A stretch of 64,000 nucleotides of DNA from the NCBI GenBank assembly GCA_036346405.1, contig CM070561.1, positions 9,904,441 through 9,968,440 of the forward strand, given 5' to 3'. Within the stretch, counting starts at the first letter, position 1. Each line of letters opens with the position of its first letter. The notes under the pieces are model-generated. The model saw nothing but the letters and a program-made list of their open reading frames with translations, was not told the DNA's origin and did no database searches. This stretch comes from Phyllostachys edulis (taxonomy: Eukaryota; Streptophyta; Magnoliopsida; Poales; Poaceae). The translations under genes and the position numbers were made by a program. This document shows, piece after piece, positions 24,609-37,061 of this stretch.

Positions 24609-25352
24609 GTATCATCATATATAACCAGTGGAGTGTATGTACTATGTAGTGTGTGTGTATCACACTAAGGTTCTGGTAAGCAATAATACGTAGCAATAAT
24701 GTGTATATGTTATGTGTGATAGTTATCCCTTGGTGTGATTGCATATATTGATCAGAGTGGATTGCACTGTAGATCTTTAGAGCCCGTTTGGATCGAAGGA
24801 ATTTCACAGGAAATTGGAAGGTTTGGAAATTTTCCTATACGAGGTGTTTGGACTATAGGATTGCAATACAGTAAAGTTTCCGACAAAATTTAGAGGAAGT
24901 GAAACAAGAGGTCCAACCTCCCGTTGCTGCCGTAGGATCCCCCGCGGGGTGTGTGGTGTTCCACGCCTGGGAGGTCACCAACATCGTCGACAGCAACCGT
25001 CGCCGAGAGCCTCCACGACCGACGAACACATTAAGTCGGCGGCGCTGTGCACAAGGGGCATGCCGCTCAAGTTCTACCATAAATGTGCTGGATGTGTCTA
25101 GAAGCCACCAAGTGTGTCATCGGTGTCGAGACCAACAAGCTGCAGTTGTCTACCATAATAGAGAGCCCTCCTTACCCCGGACCCAGAGCCCCCATCTTCA
25201 CTCCCGGCCCTCGTCACTACAAGTGTCGGTGTAGCTGCGGAGAGGAACCAATCCTGCTACATTACCGGGGGCGCTCCAAGTGTAGACCGACGACCTGGCC
25301 AGCTAGTGGAAGAGGCCTGAGAGTCGGGCTATTGTCGTTGAAGGATCGTTAG
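24607..25352. other. Intergenic sequence with a GC-rich gene-like fragment
   Basis: GCCCGTTTGGATC at about 24782 is a common grass MITE start, but I could not find its partner end. From about 24895 to 25350 the sequence is GC-rich with short overlapping open frames on both strands. It resembles a decayed gene fragment; no domain is recognisable. Confidence 0.4.
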
Positions 25353-25360
25353 GAGGCTCA

Positions 25361-25564
25361 AGACGGTTCTTAAGAATAACCGTCTGTGATAATATCATCA
25401 CAGATGGTTCTCAAAGAATAACCGTCTGTGATAATCGCATACGTCACAGACAATTATTGTTAAAAACCGTCTGTGAATTATCACAGACAGTTCTCAACAA
25501 CAACCGTATGTGATAGTGCAAACGTTACAGACGGTTCTTAATAAGAAACGTTACAGACGGTTCT
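25361..25564. repeat. Left subterminal repeat array
   Basis: Repeated ACAGACGGTTCT units occur in both orientations (AGAATAACCGTCTGTGA), roughly every 15-30 bases, followed by TTAGTAGGG and a C-rich block. Confidence 0.85.
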
Positions 25565-25878
25565 TAGTAGGGGCGCCTCCACCCCCTTCCCGTTTGAGCC
25601 GCCACTCTTGCTGCCTCCCCCCCATTGCGCCACCTTAGAGAGAAGGAAGGGAGGAGAAGCTAAAGAGAGGAGAAGGGAAGGAGGAAGGGAGGAGGAGAGG
25701 AGGAGGATCTCGTGGGATATTTGGTATTTTCGTTGTGAGCTCTGAGGGTAACGATCTATAACTCTTTATATTTGCCCTAGGTTAATCACTAATCAATTTT
25801 AGTATGTTTGGTCAATAGGAAGAGTACTTGTGTTTTATTAATCTAATTTAACACTAATTTGTTACGTGCGTAGCGTAA

Positions 25879-28800
25879 ATGGACCGAAACTGGATATACA
25901 GTGAGAACAGTGTGAGTGAAGAGTACATTAATGGCGTGTCTACTTTTAGAAGAGCCGTCGAGCAAGATATGTTGAAGAAGGTGATAACATTTATATACTA
26001 TCTATGCATTGATTGCGGTAATATGAAGATATTTAATAACCCAGCGCAGATCGAAGCGCACTTGATTCGAAGGGGTTTCAAAAAGGGGTATACATGTTGG
26101 ACCAGTCACGGTGAAGAGTAGATTATACAAGAAGTTAATAATAACGACATTGCCGAGGAAGTCAACGATATGCCGGATGTCGACTGCGCTTTTGACGAGG
26201 ATAGGTCGCTCGATGACAATCTGAATCAGATGCTATGCGATGCAGAAGGGAACTACAGTGAGAGAGAGTTTGGTAAATTCGAAAGCTTAATGGAGGACTC
26301 GGGGAAACCTTTGTTCCCTGGCTATAAGCCGGAATACACATGGTTATCATCTGTGCTTGAACTACTGAAATTGAAGGCAAGCAATGGTTGGTCCGACAAG
26401 AGTTTCACAGCGTTATTAGGTCTCCTAGCGAACATCCTTCCGAGGGGAAACACGTTGCTCAACACCACCTACCAAGCCAAGAAGGTTCTTTGTCCATTGG
26501 GAATGGAAGTAGAAAGAATATATGCATGTCCGAATGATTGTATCCTATACCATAAAGAGTATGCAGACATGCGTGTATGTCCCATGTGCAAAGCATCCCG
26601 ATACAAGCGTAAGAATCCTGCTAAGGTGAAGCAAAGACCTCCTACTAAGGTGTTGTGGTATATGCCTGTAATCCCACGTTTGAAGCGTTTATTTGCGAAC
26701 CGAAAGGAGGCAAGATTGCTGTGTTGGCACTTGGAGGAGCGTAAGAAAGACGGAAAGTTAAGACACCCTGCTAATTCTGCCTAGTGGAAAAACTTTGATC
26801 GGAGCTTCGAAGAGTTCATTGCGGAACTAAGGAACATAAGGTTAGGGTTGAGTACAGATGGAATGAATCCTTTCGGTAACATGAGCAGCCCACATAGCAC
26901 CTGGCCTGTGAATCTATGTATGTACAACCTTCCTCCTTGGCTGTGTGTAAAACGGAAGTATATTTTGATGTCACTACTTATCCAAGGGCTGAAGCAACCT
27001 GGGAATGATACTGATGTGTACCTAGCACCATTGCTAGAAGATTTTGTGACACTGTGGAACGAAGGGGTACAATTATGGGAAGCGTACAAACATAAGAACT
27101 TCACTTTATGCACCATGTTGTTCTGCTCCATCAATGATTTTCCTACCCTTGGTAACCTATCGGGGTTCAGTACAAAAGGAGCCAAAGCCTGTCCGCACTG
27201 CTTAGATGGTACCGAGAGTGTATGGCTAAACAACTCGTGCAAAACTGTGTACATGCGTCGCCATAGGTTCCTTCCTAGGATTCACCCATACCGCAAGATG
27301 AAGAAACAATTCGACGAAAATAAGGAGGATGGTTCAGCTCCAAGGGCTTTTAGAGGGAAAGATGTCTATGATATGGTTAAGGATATCAATGTTGTGCTTG
27401 AAAAGGGACGTAAATTGAGGATCCGTCAGAAGAACATTTGGAAGAAGCAGTCAATTTTTTGGGACTTGCCTTATTGGGAGCATTTAGAAGTTCGCCATTG
27501 CATTGACGTCATGCACGTGGAGAAGAATGTATGTGATAGCTTGATTGGTCTTTTACTGAACATTAGTGGCAAAATAAAGGATGATGTCAACGCACGGTGT
27601 GACTTGGTTGATATGAACATAAGGACCAAGCTAGCACCGAAAGAGACCGATAAAGGCCGAATGTACCTTCCCCCAGCTTGCTACACTCTGTCCAAGGCTA
27701 AGAGAAATAAACTATGCCAGAGCTTGCATGGTGTGAAAGTTCCGTCCGGTTACTCCGCCAGCATTAAGAAACTTGTTTCTATGGAAGATTTAAAATATGA
27801 AGTCTCATGATTGTCATGTGCTGATGACACTAATGATTCTTGTTGCAATTAGGAGTATCTTGCTGAACAAGGTCCGAGTGGCAATCTTGAGGCTGTATTT
27901 TTTCTTTAACTCGATTGCTCAGAAGGTCATCGATCCCGAAGAACTAGATGCTCTGTAGGCCGAGGTGGTGATGACTCTATGTCATCTTGAGATGTATTTC
28001 TCTCCGTCATTTTTTGATATCATGGTCCATCTCATTGTTCACCTTGTGAAAGAGATAAAGATATGCGACCCTGTATTCCTACGTCATATGTACCCATTCG
28101 AGATGTACATGGAAATTCTCAAGTCCTACGTACGGAATCGATCTCAACCGGAGGGCAGCATCATCGAAGGTTATGCAACCGAAGAGGTTATTGAGTTCTG
28201 TGTCGACTACATGGCTCAAGTGGAACCGATAGATATGCCCCTATCTCGTCATGAGGGGAGGCTGGAGGGTATCGGGACCATCAGAAGGAAAGCAATCACT
28301 CCCGATCTAGATACATACACTCAAGCCCATTTCACAGTCCTGCAACACATGAACCAAGTTTCCCCGTACATCGACGAGCACAAAGACATGGCACGCCAAC
28401 AGAATCTAGATCGGTGGGAGGTTTGGATCACGAGAGAGTTCAACCGTCGGTTCAACGAATGGTTAAAGGTGTGATTCACTAGGAGGTCATCAAGTGATGA
28501 TACACTACTATGGTTGGCAAAAGGGCCAAAGTTTACAATTGTGACATGGCAAGAATACGACATAAATGGGTACATATTTTATCGATATTTCGGGATAGGA
28601 AGAGCATGATCCGTATCAGCGGTGTCCGCATAGATGCGTTTCACGAGCAGTTCAATACCGTCGGGCCACGTGAGTTGAACTCCTACTATGGGTTCGTAGA
28701 GGAGATTTGAGAGCTCAACTACGTACTTTTTAAGATCCTCCTGTTTCGATGCCATTGGGTTAAACTTCCGCAGGGTGTGAAGGTCGACAAGTACGGCGTT

Positions 28801-29085
28801 ACTACTGTGGACCTCAAACGTGTCGGATACAAGGATGAACCATTAGTACTCACTAAGAGAGTTGTTCAAGTTTTTTATGTAACAGATCTGTCAAATAAGA
28901 ACCGCCACATAGTTCTTCATGGAAAAATAAGGATTGTCGGAGTTGAGAATGTCGTGGATGAGGAAGAGTACAATCAATTTGACGAGTTGCCTCCTTTCGA
29001 AGACGGCATCAGGCTCGAGGAAGAACCCAGTGAGGAAGCTAGCTATATGCGCGTCGATCATCATGAAGGGATATATTTTAATTAA
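25879..29085 (+). pseudogene. TNP2 transposase of a CACTA element, broken
   Basis: In order I see the transposase-associated domain (25879-26118), a Cys cluster (ACPNDC...CPMC, about 26528-26590), the TNP2 core with YMPVIPRLKRLF and LGLSTDGMNPFGN, and the HCIDVMHVEKNV block. The DUF4218-like region (HMYPFEMYMEILKSYVRN) and the DUF4216-like end (SGVRIDAFHEQ, LFRCHWV, IVGVENVVDEEEYNQFDELP) complete the known order of plant TNP2 proteins. It is broken by stops at 26119, 26782, 27956, 28472 and 28708 and by frameshifts near 27800 and 28585. Most of these damage otherwise conserved codons. It would have cut and joined the CACTA ends. Introns cannot be excluded at the frameshifts, but no good splice pair explains all of them. 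Confidence 0.88.
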
Positions 29086-29479
29086 GAATTTATTCCATTG
29101 TAATTTATTTCATAACATGAAACATGATCTGTGTTTTCTACTCTTGGTTATTATTTCGCTGTCAATGTGGACTTGCCATGTGTTATGGACTTGTAATATC
29201 TTATTTTGATGTCAATGTGGAATTGTCATGTGTTAATGTGTTATGGATTTTTCATGTGTTAATGTCCTAATATGTCAAATATGATGGACTTAATGTCTCC
29301 CTGCTCTTGTATGGCTTATAAAGGTTTATGTGCTCCTATGCCAAATTATGGATTTCTATTATTATGAACTAGTATGCTATAGAATACTTGTTGCACATAT
29401 CTCTAATTTTTTTTTTAATTTGGCCTAGTGCTAGCTGAAAACATAGTAGCTATCGAATGAACTATCACATAGTATCATA

Positions 29480-29880
29480 TCACAGACGGTTCCATAATAG
29501 AATCATCTGTGATATCCCTTTATTAGTAGGGAACCACTAGGGTTTGCGCCCTTATTCTTGTCACTCGCCTGTTCGAGAACCCAGAGCCACTCTCACCCGT
29601 TACCCTCCCTACCCGAGCGCCGCTGCCGCCCGAAGCCTCCTCCTCCACGCCGGAGCCATACCGCTCGGCCTCCTCCTCCGCGCCGAAGTCCTCCTCCATG
29701 CAGGATCCACGCCGCTCGGCCTCCTCCTCCACGCCGGAGCCACACCGCTCGGCCTCCTCCTCCATGCTGGGGCCACGTCGCTCGGCCTCCTCCTCCACGC
29801 CGAAGTCCTCCTCCACGCTGGAGCCACGCCACTCGGCCTCCTCCTCCACATCGGTTCTTCTTGTTGGCTTTAATTGCCTT
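29480..29880 (+). repeat. Second subterminal pair and C-rich minisatellite
   Basis: One inverted pair of TCACAGACGGTT/CATCTGTGAT units is followed by TTAGTAGGG and a C-rich block, the same order as at 25500-25700. From about 29612 to 29850 the block is a tandem repeat of a roughly 33-bp unit (GGAGCCACACCGCTCGGCCT and similar). All frames stay open because the unit is a multiple of three. The 29086-29479 stretch before it is AT-rich and appears empty. Confidence 0.65.
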
Positions 29881-29890
29881 CACTCGGTGA

Positions 29891-31340
29891 GTATTCCTGT
29901 TAATTATTTGTGTATCACTTTGTGTATATATAATTGGGCTATTTTGGTTCATATCTTGAATTGGAATTGGTATTGAGATATTATGCAAAGTGATGTTAGT
30001 GGGCTTCAATTGACTTGCTCTATGATAAAATTAGTCATATACTGAAATTGATCAAGTCAATTAGTTCAGACTTGAGCTCTAGTGATTTACTTGCTGCTGT
30101 TTGTTAGACCAACTGTTATTCTGTTACTTCCAGTTTTATATATTTATTTTGAATCTACTAATTCCATTGATCTCTTGCATTATAGTTTGATTACTCTATC
30201 AGCCTATTTGGCTTTATTCCTGATCTTGTGTATTTTGTGATCAGTTGATACAGAGAGTGATCATTTTTCTGTTTGTTGTGTAGAGTTCAATTTGTGATCT
30301 TTTGATCTACTGTTTAAATTGGAAGTTCTTTTTGTGGTCTTTATCAGTTGGGTTATATTACAGTTTAGTAAAGTTTGTTTAGAGCTCAAGAATTGGAACT
30401 TTTGTCATGATCATTTAATGAAGAGTATAGACTAAGTTTTGAGGATGGATAGATTAAATTCTTCTGCAACTCTACTTCTGAGAGCAATTATAAATCCACT
30501 CAAATCATTTGGGTATGGGTTTGCGTTTGTGTTTCCGATCGAAGACGCGGCGAATGGCTTTGATCTGTGATTGAGTTGATTTTTGTGACTAGCACCGGGA
30601 GATATATTGCAAAGAGATTTTAGTGGGTTCTGTTGGATAGCTCGATGATGATTGTCAAAATTTGAAATTGAAGTGATAATTGAAAACATACTTGAGCCAA
30701 ATTTAATCCCTTTCTAGTGTCAGTTTGATCTAGCATCTTTGCTGTGCACTGTAGTCCAGTTCGGACTGGATGAAGTTTGATCTTTTATCCTGTGATCTTG
30801 CTAATCTTCTGTGATACATTTGCTCTATTATATTCAGTTTGTCTGAGAGGCTTTGTACTGCAATATTTGTGATTTATCTCTGTACATTTGCATAGACATT
30901 CTGTTAATTTGAGCTCAAGGTCTGTTCTGGAGTTGTCATATTCAATTAGTGAAGAGATATTGACATGTGTGCTGTGATGGCAAATATTTTGTCTTATGCA
31001 TCTAGCCGTCTGAGAGCAATCATTAATCATTTAAATCTTAGCTTTATGCTGATTTCTTTTGTATACATGATGATTGTATTGAGCATATTATTCTTTATGC
31101 GAGATATTATGTTTTTAGTTGATTGGTTGGGTAATTTCTATTTGTTTATATAGTTAATCTGTTTAGGAGGCAATTTTAGTTCATTGGTTAGGTAACTTCT
31201 ATTTTTTCTGTATAAAATATGTTTTCAAGGGAAATTATCTTCGAAAATACCTAGTGGATATCAACTTGTAATCCATTTTATTTAAACTCACCGTTTAAAT
31301 TCTAAAATTTTAGTTCATTGCATATGTAATTTATATAGAT
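29891..31340 (+). other. Intron-like AT-rich region between C-rich block and second gene
   Basis: T-rich sequence without supported genes. It most likely corresponds to a long 5' intron of the second CACTA gene. Confidence 0.4.
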
Positions 31341-31354
31341 AGCAAGTAAGTGAG

Positions 31355-31925
31355 ATGGCATCTGCACCGTCTTCGCCGCCGTCATCGACGTTATCGAATG
31401 CGTTTGGATCTCCGAGAAAAGTGGTATGTAGGCGAGATAGCAGAGGAATATCGAATTACTGCGGGCGAATCAATGACCATCACGAGGTCAAGATCATTGG
31501 GTCCTCTCGAGTCCCAAGAAAGCAGCGGCAAAATTCCGGACCATCTGCGGGATACTTGGAAGGGAACGGGTCCCAATCACCATACCAAGCTGGAAGTCTC
31601 TGACGGACGTAGAGAAAGGCCAGCTGTGGACTGATATTTCAAGCTCGTTCACTATCCTAGAAGCATACCAGACACATGTGGAACTGTAGGCGTTGCTCAC
31701 GATGGGACATGCGTGGAAGACCTTCAAGAGCACGCTTATCACGAAGTACGTGAAGACAGGTCGGACGCCCTTCATGAAGTACAAATTCTTGTTGCAGGAT
31801 ATATGGGACGCCTTTGTGCGGATGAAGACGATGACTAAATTTTAGGAGCAAAGTTCGACGCACAAGGCTCTCCAGGCACAAAACACTCACCCCCATAAAC
31901 TCGGCACTGCTAGGTACGCGGGTAA
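31355..31925 (+). pseudogene. Second CACTA gene, Transposase_24-like, broken
   Basis: The start MASAPSSPPSS leads into a frame-shifted region. From about 31518 one frame gives FRTICGILGRERVPITIPSW and then KGQLWTDI. Later come AWKTFKSTLITKYVKTGRTP and WDAFVRMKT, the pattern of the plant Ptta/En/Spm Transposase_24 family, the partner of TNP2. Stops and at least one frameshift disrupt it and its end is cut off near the LTR at 31971. It probably encoded the DNA-binding partner that recognises the subterminal repeats. Confidence 0.7.
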
Positions 31926-31970
31926 AACCACACAATGGACGGTGGAGGAAGAGAACGCAACCAGGCCATT

Positions 31971-32712
31971 TGCTGGGATCAATGTCATCAATATCATGTA
32001 TAAGAATAAGCTTAATAAAAACATAATAAATAGCATGATAAGTAATATCAATGACAATGGTGAACAACTCATTGTTCACCACTCTACCATGTACTTGCCT
32101 CTTAGCCATTCGAAGCCGGATGACGAAATTGTGGACGGTGCATGAAGCCACAGTCCCTGAACAAGAAAGTAATAACACACACTCAAAGACATCATCAAAA
32201 TCACATCACCACAACACCAACCCATCACACTAATCAACCTCGCAAATTTACGCCAAACCGACCAAATTAACCCAAATCTATCGGACGCACTACCCGCTAT
32301 CCCAGAGGTAAAACAACAACTAAATTTAGGGGCATCTAGAGGTTTTCAGATCGTTACCCTCGAGGAACATGGAGCCAATAATGATATCCTTCTCCTCCTC
32401 CCTTCTTTTCTTTCCTTCTTCCTTCCTCTTGCTGGTCGGTAGCAGTGGATGGGAGGTGCTACAGTAACGACGATGCTACAGTGGACGTGGTGCTACGGTA
32501 TGTGTTTCTAGGGTTTGGTGCCCCCTTCTTAAACCAGCTTCCCACCTGGGCCAAACACCGTAAGCTGAAAGCCCACAGCCCATGTTCTCCAATAAAAGCA
32601 AAAACGCCCCTCTAAAACCTCCAATTTCGTTTCTAATTCTATTTAATTTCAGTACTAATCACTTATTTATTTTATATTACTTATTTATTTTATGTTTAAA
32701 CGGGATATTACA
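31971..32712 (-). repeat. 3' LTR of a minus-strand chromovirus (left edge uncertain)
   Basis: On the minus strand the LTR opens TGTAATATCCCG directly after a polypurine tract, so the edge at 32712 is firm. The other edge is a guess: TGCTGGGATC at 31971 or TGAACAAG at 32158 both fit. A perfect 9-bp stem (GGTGAACAA, loop CTCA, TTGTTCACC) lies at 32059-32080. Confidence 0.6.
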
Positions 32713-32725
32713 TTCTACCCCCTTA
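32713..32725 (-). promoter_or_regulatory. Polypurine tract
   Basis: The minus strand reads TAAGGGGGTAGAA immediately before the LTR start, the plus-strand priming site of the element. Confidence 0.8.
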
Positions 32726-32810
32726 AACATAATTTGACCCCGAATTCTATTTGTCATTCTATTCGCAAGAACACCACAACTGAAATAAACAACAGATAAC
32801 ACATACCCAA

Positions 32811-33072
32811 CGTGAACAATTCTGGATACTGCTCGCGCATGCGAGACTCCAACTCCCAAGTCGCTTTCCTCTTGGATTTATGGGACCACATCACCTTGAT
32901 GGATACAAACATCTTACACCTCAACACTCATCTCGACCTTTTCAGCTACACTCAACGGACAGGACTCGAAGGTACAGTCTTACTCGTTGGTCAATGGCTC
33001 TAACAAAACCACATACTCCAGATCTCCCAAGTACTCTCTCGACACTGGGTCATACAAAACATTGTGAACCCC
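32811..33072 (-). pseudogene. Chromovirus integrase C-terminus with chromodomain, fragment
   Basis: The minus strand encodes a recognisable but broken end of a gypsy polyprotein: HNVLYDPVSREYLGDLEYVV, then after damage KMFVSIKVMWSHKSKRKATW and RMREQYPELF. The last part matches the chromodomain end of chromoviruses (WxxHxxxEATWExExxMRxxYPxLF). Everything upstream is cut off where the plus-strand chromovirus fragment begins. Confidence 0.7.
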
Positions 33073-33535
33073 ACGCTATGCTGATCACCATCGTCGAGAG
33101 TTGAGCTTTGAGGTAGATGACCATGTCTATCTTAAAGTATCACTAATGAAGGGCACTCATCATTTTCAAGTGAAGGGAAAGCTAGCACCTCGTTATATCA
33201 GACCTTTCCGAATCATTGCTAAACGAGGAGCTGTTGCTTATTAGTTGGAGTTACCAGACTCTCTTGCAGTAGTACATGATACTTTTCATGTCTCTCAGCT
33301 AAAGAAATGCCTTCGTGTTCCTACCGAGGAAACTGCTTATGAGAGCCTTGATCTCCAAACCAATATTTCCTATCAAGAACAACCGGTGCGTATCCTTGAT
33401 GAAATGGAACGCAGGACAAGAAATCGCACCATCAAGTTCTTGAAGATCCAGTGGAGTAACCACACCAAAGAGGAAGCCACGTGGGAACGTGAGGATCTGA
33501 TGAGGATTGAGCACCTTCACCTCTTCCATGATTAA
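33073..33535 (+). pseudogene. Chromovirus integrase C-terminus with chromodomain, fragment
   Basis: The frame enters at ADHHRRELSFEVDDHVYLKV and runs on through KGKLAPRYIRPFRI, the GPY/F-type module. After a TAG at 33242-33244 it continues with FHVSQLKKCL and a chromodomain-like end (EQPVRILDEMERRTRN, IQWSNHTKEEATWEREDL). A 250-bp 3' untranslated stretch and polypurine tract follow, then the LTR at 33802. All earlier parts of the polyprotein are missing. It is the 3' end of an element upstream of, or in tandem with, the one that continues to the window end. Confidence 0.85.
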
Positions 33536-33785
33536 AGTGCTTTCAAATTAAGAAAGGCAAGGTTAAACAAAGCATTGTAAAAGAGAATGTAAGAACAACA
33601 CCATGTTGTTCCTTCTTGTCTTTCTTTTCCACCTTTGAAGGAAATCAAAACAACAGATGTTGTAATATTTCTTTTCTATCTTTGAAAGAAATAAAGACAA
33701 CAGATGTCACATTTCTAGAAAAGATCTATTCAGCTTCATTCCTTTCCAACTTCTGATCTACCCAGAATCTCGGGACGAGATTCTC

Positions 33786-33801
33786 TTAAGGGGGGCAGGT
33801 T
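33786..33801 (+). promoter_or_regulatory. Polypurine tract
   Basis: TTAAGGGGGGCAGG, preceded by GGGACGAGATTCTC, lies directly before the LTR start TGTAACGG. This order is typical for gypsy elements with long LTRs in grasses. Confidence 0.88.
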
Positions 33802-35067
33802 TGTAACGGCCTCAGTTTTAATGAACAGTAATAAAATGCTTTTCATAGCATTTCTGGTCATTTTTGAAACATGGGCAAATTGTTACAATTTAAAACCTCC
33901 ATTTTCAATCTTAATCTTAGACTTGTTTTGAAACTTCAAGAGGAAATGCGAGTCTATACTTGCATTGAGACCGGAGAAGTATTTTTATCAAATGCAGGAT
34001 AAATTATTTTGCATAAAATTGAAGTTTGTCAAAATTTTAGAAATTATTTTAACCTTTAGAAAAATCCTTGATCAAATCTTTTTGGTCAAAGTGTTTATTT
34101 AAGTATTTCAAAACGAGAAACAGTGGTTTACAAAATTTATCTGGGACATATATCCTCCCAGTAACCTTTTTGCAAAATTTCGTGATTTTATAAATTTATT
34201 TGGTATTTTTAAACCCCTAGTCAAACTTTTGAAGATTTAAATTGGGTTCAAGTCAACTTAAGACCCAAACCCTAGCCCCTGGCACTGTAGCGACTGGACC
34301 CAACCTCTAGCAAACTCGTGTGACCCAACCTTGTGCCTTCGAGCTGACCCTGTCACGTTCGTGCTCAGCCAAACCCGAGGGCGCACGTGAACCATCCGAT
34401 TTCTAGCGGACGATCCTGATCTCTTGGGCTGTTCCGAAACCCACACGCAATCTCAGCCATTAGATTCAAATCAAACGGTGCGCAATTTATCAGGCTAAAC
34501 CAATTTCGTTTGGGAAAGCCAAAGCACGCGCGAGCCCTTAGATTTAGATTCCACGGCCACGATCAATTGGGCCGTTCGGACCGTCCGAACACGCCTTGAT
34601 TGTGAGCCGTTGGATTCTAAATCAAGTGCTAGGATCAATTGGGCCATTCGGATCGTCCGAACAGCCCATTGATCTCAGTCGTTTGAATCTGATCCAGCGG
34701 TGCCGCTTCTTTTCGTTTGAAAATCAAAACGCGCACTTTATCGGGACCCTTGGATTTCAAGCGCACGGTCGAGATGAGTTAGGCCGTTCGGACCATCTGA
34801 ACGCCCCACTCAATCTGAGCCGCTCGTTTGAAATCGGACGGTTGACATTTGTTTGAGCTCACTGAAGCGTGTCTTCACTGAGGCTGACAGTGGGGCCCGC
34901 ATGTCAGTGACTCAAGGTCGTCTCCTTCACGTGTTGGTGCCAGCACCGAGCTCGTCGCCGTCGCAGTGGCGTTGCGCCATGAGTTTTGCAGCATGAAAGT
35001 GCCACCTGGCACATTTTCACTGCCGTGTTGACACGCACGACCTCCAATGTCTTCTCGGTGAGTTGGG

Positions 35068-35075
35068 TATAAAAA
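35068..35075 (+). promoter_or_regulatory. LTR promoter TATA box
   Basis: TATAAAAA with CCAAT 24 bases upstream, followed by AACCCTAG, a common context for the transcription start in grass gypsy LTRs. Confidence 0.65.
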
Positions 35076-37042
35076 CCCTAGTTTCGCTCTCTGCCATTTT
35101 TGTTGCCGCGGAGCTTTCCTCGTTTTCTCCGACGTAGCTTCTCGTTCTCACCCTTGTTCATCTCCTTCAGTGCTTAATTCACCTTGCTAATGTGAGTTTT
35201 GGCATTGTTGTAGATTGAAACCGAGAGCTTGTCCTCTGGTTGTCCAGAGCACGCCCGGAGCGCCGCCGTGGTGATTTTCTTGCTCCGGTGAGCTTTTTCT
35301 TAGCTCTTTCACGTCACTTCATGCCTTATGAGCTAAAGAGCAAAACCCCTCAATCAATCATACCTTTGACTCACAGGATTGTTGACGATTTGCATTTTCC
35401 CCTTTTGGACAAATTAGGGTTCTTCATCCCCATCTCCAAATTGGTGAGTCTCTATTCGAAATTCCTTTGTTTCAGAGCATCTAGGGGCTCTACTCAAGCT
35501 ATCCTGATCATCCATTCATTGATTCTTTGCTCAGATTAACTTGCCACTGAGGACCTCCTTGTTGTCGTTTTTCGGTCTTTCATATCGTTGTCAACCCTAG
35601 AGATTCTCTGATCATTCTCTGAATCCAGGTAGCTCTCTTTTAACCCTAGTAGCATAAGCAAAAGTCTTCTTGCTTAAATGCGTTTTCAAATCAGTAAATC
35701 TTTCAATCTTTGTCCCTACTGTTCTTGTTGTTGGACAAACCGATAACCTCAGTAGCAAACCCTAGCTGTTAATCTCTGTCAGTCAGTGCTATTGTAGGTT
35801 AATCTATGTTATTATCTTTACTAAATATAGTTGTAGCATAAGCATGTTTTTAGTTGCACATTAATACTTTGAGCATGCATCTTTTTCGGCATTTTGAATC
35901 TACTATGTTCTTGCTGTTCATTGGATTCTTGCTCTTTTTAGATTCTGGTTCTACCGACATGAGTGAAAATCCTGCTGAGCAACAAGAACCTAAACAAGTG
36001 GTTTATTATTACCAAAGCAAGCATCCTCTTTGCACCATGTTGATCCCAGATTTTAGTACTTTAGAATTTTACAAAAACAGTGATACTATTGCTTGCTATT
36101 TTCTGAATTATTTGTGAACTGTGAGTAGTTAGTTACATCCCCCTGCTTGTGGCTTATCCTGAATCGAGCTCATACACTCATGCTTAAGTAGAATCCTTGT
36201 ACTGTTATTTTTGTAAGTTTTGCTTAGCAATGCAAAGTTAGTAGCACATTAGCGATTGACAAGCTTATCTTGTCAATCCAGGGAAACACCAGTTAAACTT
36301 CTTTTCTCTGTTGTTTTGTTCAGTTTGGGTAAAACTGAATTTGAGTTAAGTCCTTTCTGTTTTGGTAAAATTTTAGTTTAAATCTGTGTAACACCCCAAC
36401 CCGGGGCCACCCGAGTAGTCCTCCTGGACCTCTCGGAAAGTCCATCAGGACCTCCCAGGAGGTCCGGTAGTACCGCTCTGGGGGACCCGGTAGGACCTTG
36501 AGGATCTTCAGATCGCCTGGAGGTCGAGATCGACTGAGGAGTCCCAAGAGAAGTGAGAGGCACGGGAAGATCCCCACAGCCACGAGCCAACTCGGGAGAG
36601 GTCAAGGACCAATCTTGAGGAGGTCGTGAGACCAGGGTGGCCTCAAGTCCTCCCACCACCAGTCCCGAGGAAGGTCGTGGAGGGTGGGATCACCAAAGAC
36701 CTCCCACGACCAGACCCGAGGGTGGTCGTGGTGGTCAGGGATCACCCCATGCTTCCCCATGTGAACCGAGCTAGTCTCAAGGATCAACAGCTAGCTCATC
36801 ACAGCATGCACAAGTGGTAACAAACACTTCAACGAGATCTTTATTAATACCAACAAAGTTATTTACAAAGGAGAGGCTTACAAGCCAAGAAACCAGATCA
36901 CAGCGGAAAATAACAATAGACCATCCGATACACCACAGGCAATCGGCTGGAGGGCGCATCCTAGTCGGTCCATGACCTCTTGGTCCACAGCAAGGTCTTC
37001 ACCAGATGCTTCCCTGCTCAAAAGATAATTTCAAGAAAGAGT

Positions 37043-37061
37043 GAGCACAACTACCGTGCTC
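37043..37061 (-). other. Conserved LTR hairpin, copy 2
   Basis: GAGCAC and GTGCTC pair around a 7-base loop, as at 20106. Confidence 0.6.

Larger units (their letters stand above)
25353..31970 (+). mobile_element. Truncated CACTA element with two transposase-type genes
   Basis: The left side opens directly in subterminal ACAGACGGTT repeats of the same type as the element at 18678, without a CACTA terminus. TNP2 and then a second transposase-type gene follow on the plus strand. The right terminus is also missing: the second gene runs into the LTR that starts near 31971. Both ends are lost, so this copy is immobile. The length suggests descent from a full-size autonomous element. Confidence 0.85.

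Noticed and set aside
24085..24807. 240-residue minus-strand frame
   Set aside because: It is the shadow of the host gene plus a translated (AT)n tract.
24780..24860. MITE starting GCCCGTTTGGATC
   Set aside because: The start is typical but no matching inverted end or target duplication was found nearby.
25361..25564. CRISPR-like short repeats
   Set aside because: Units are short, occur in both orientations and have no constant spacer length. They are CACTA subterminal repeats in a plant genome.
29523..30009. Repeat proteins on both strands
   Set aside because: They come from a minisatellite whose unit is a multiple of three, which leaves every frame open. There is no domain.
35854..36117. 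87-residue open frame
   Set aside because: It lies within the gypsy LTR downstream of the promoter, has no domain, and no independent sign of being translated.
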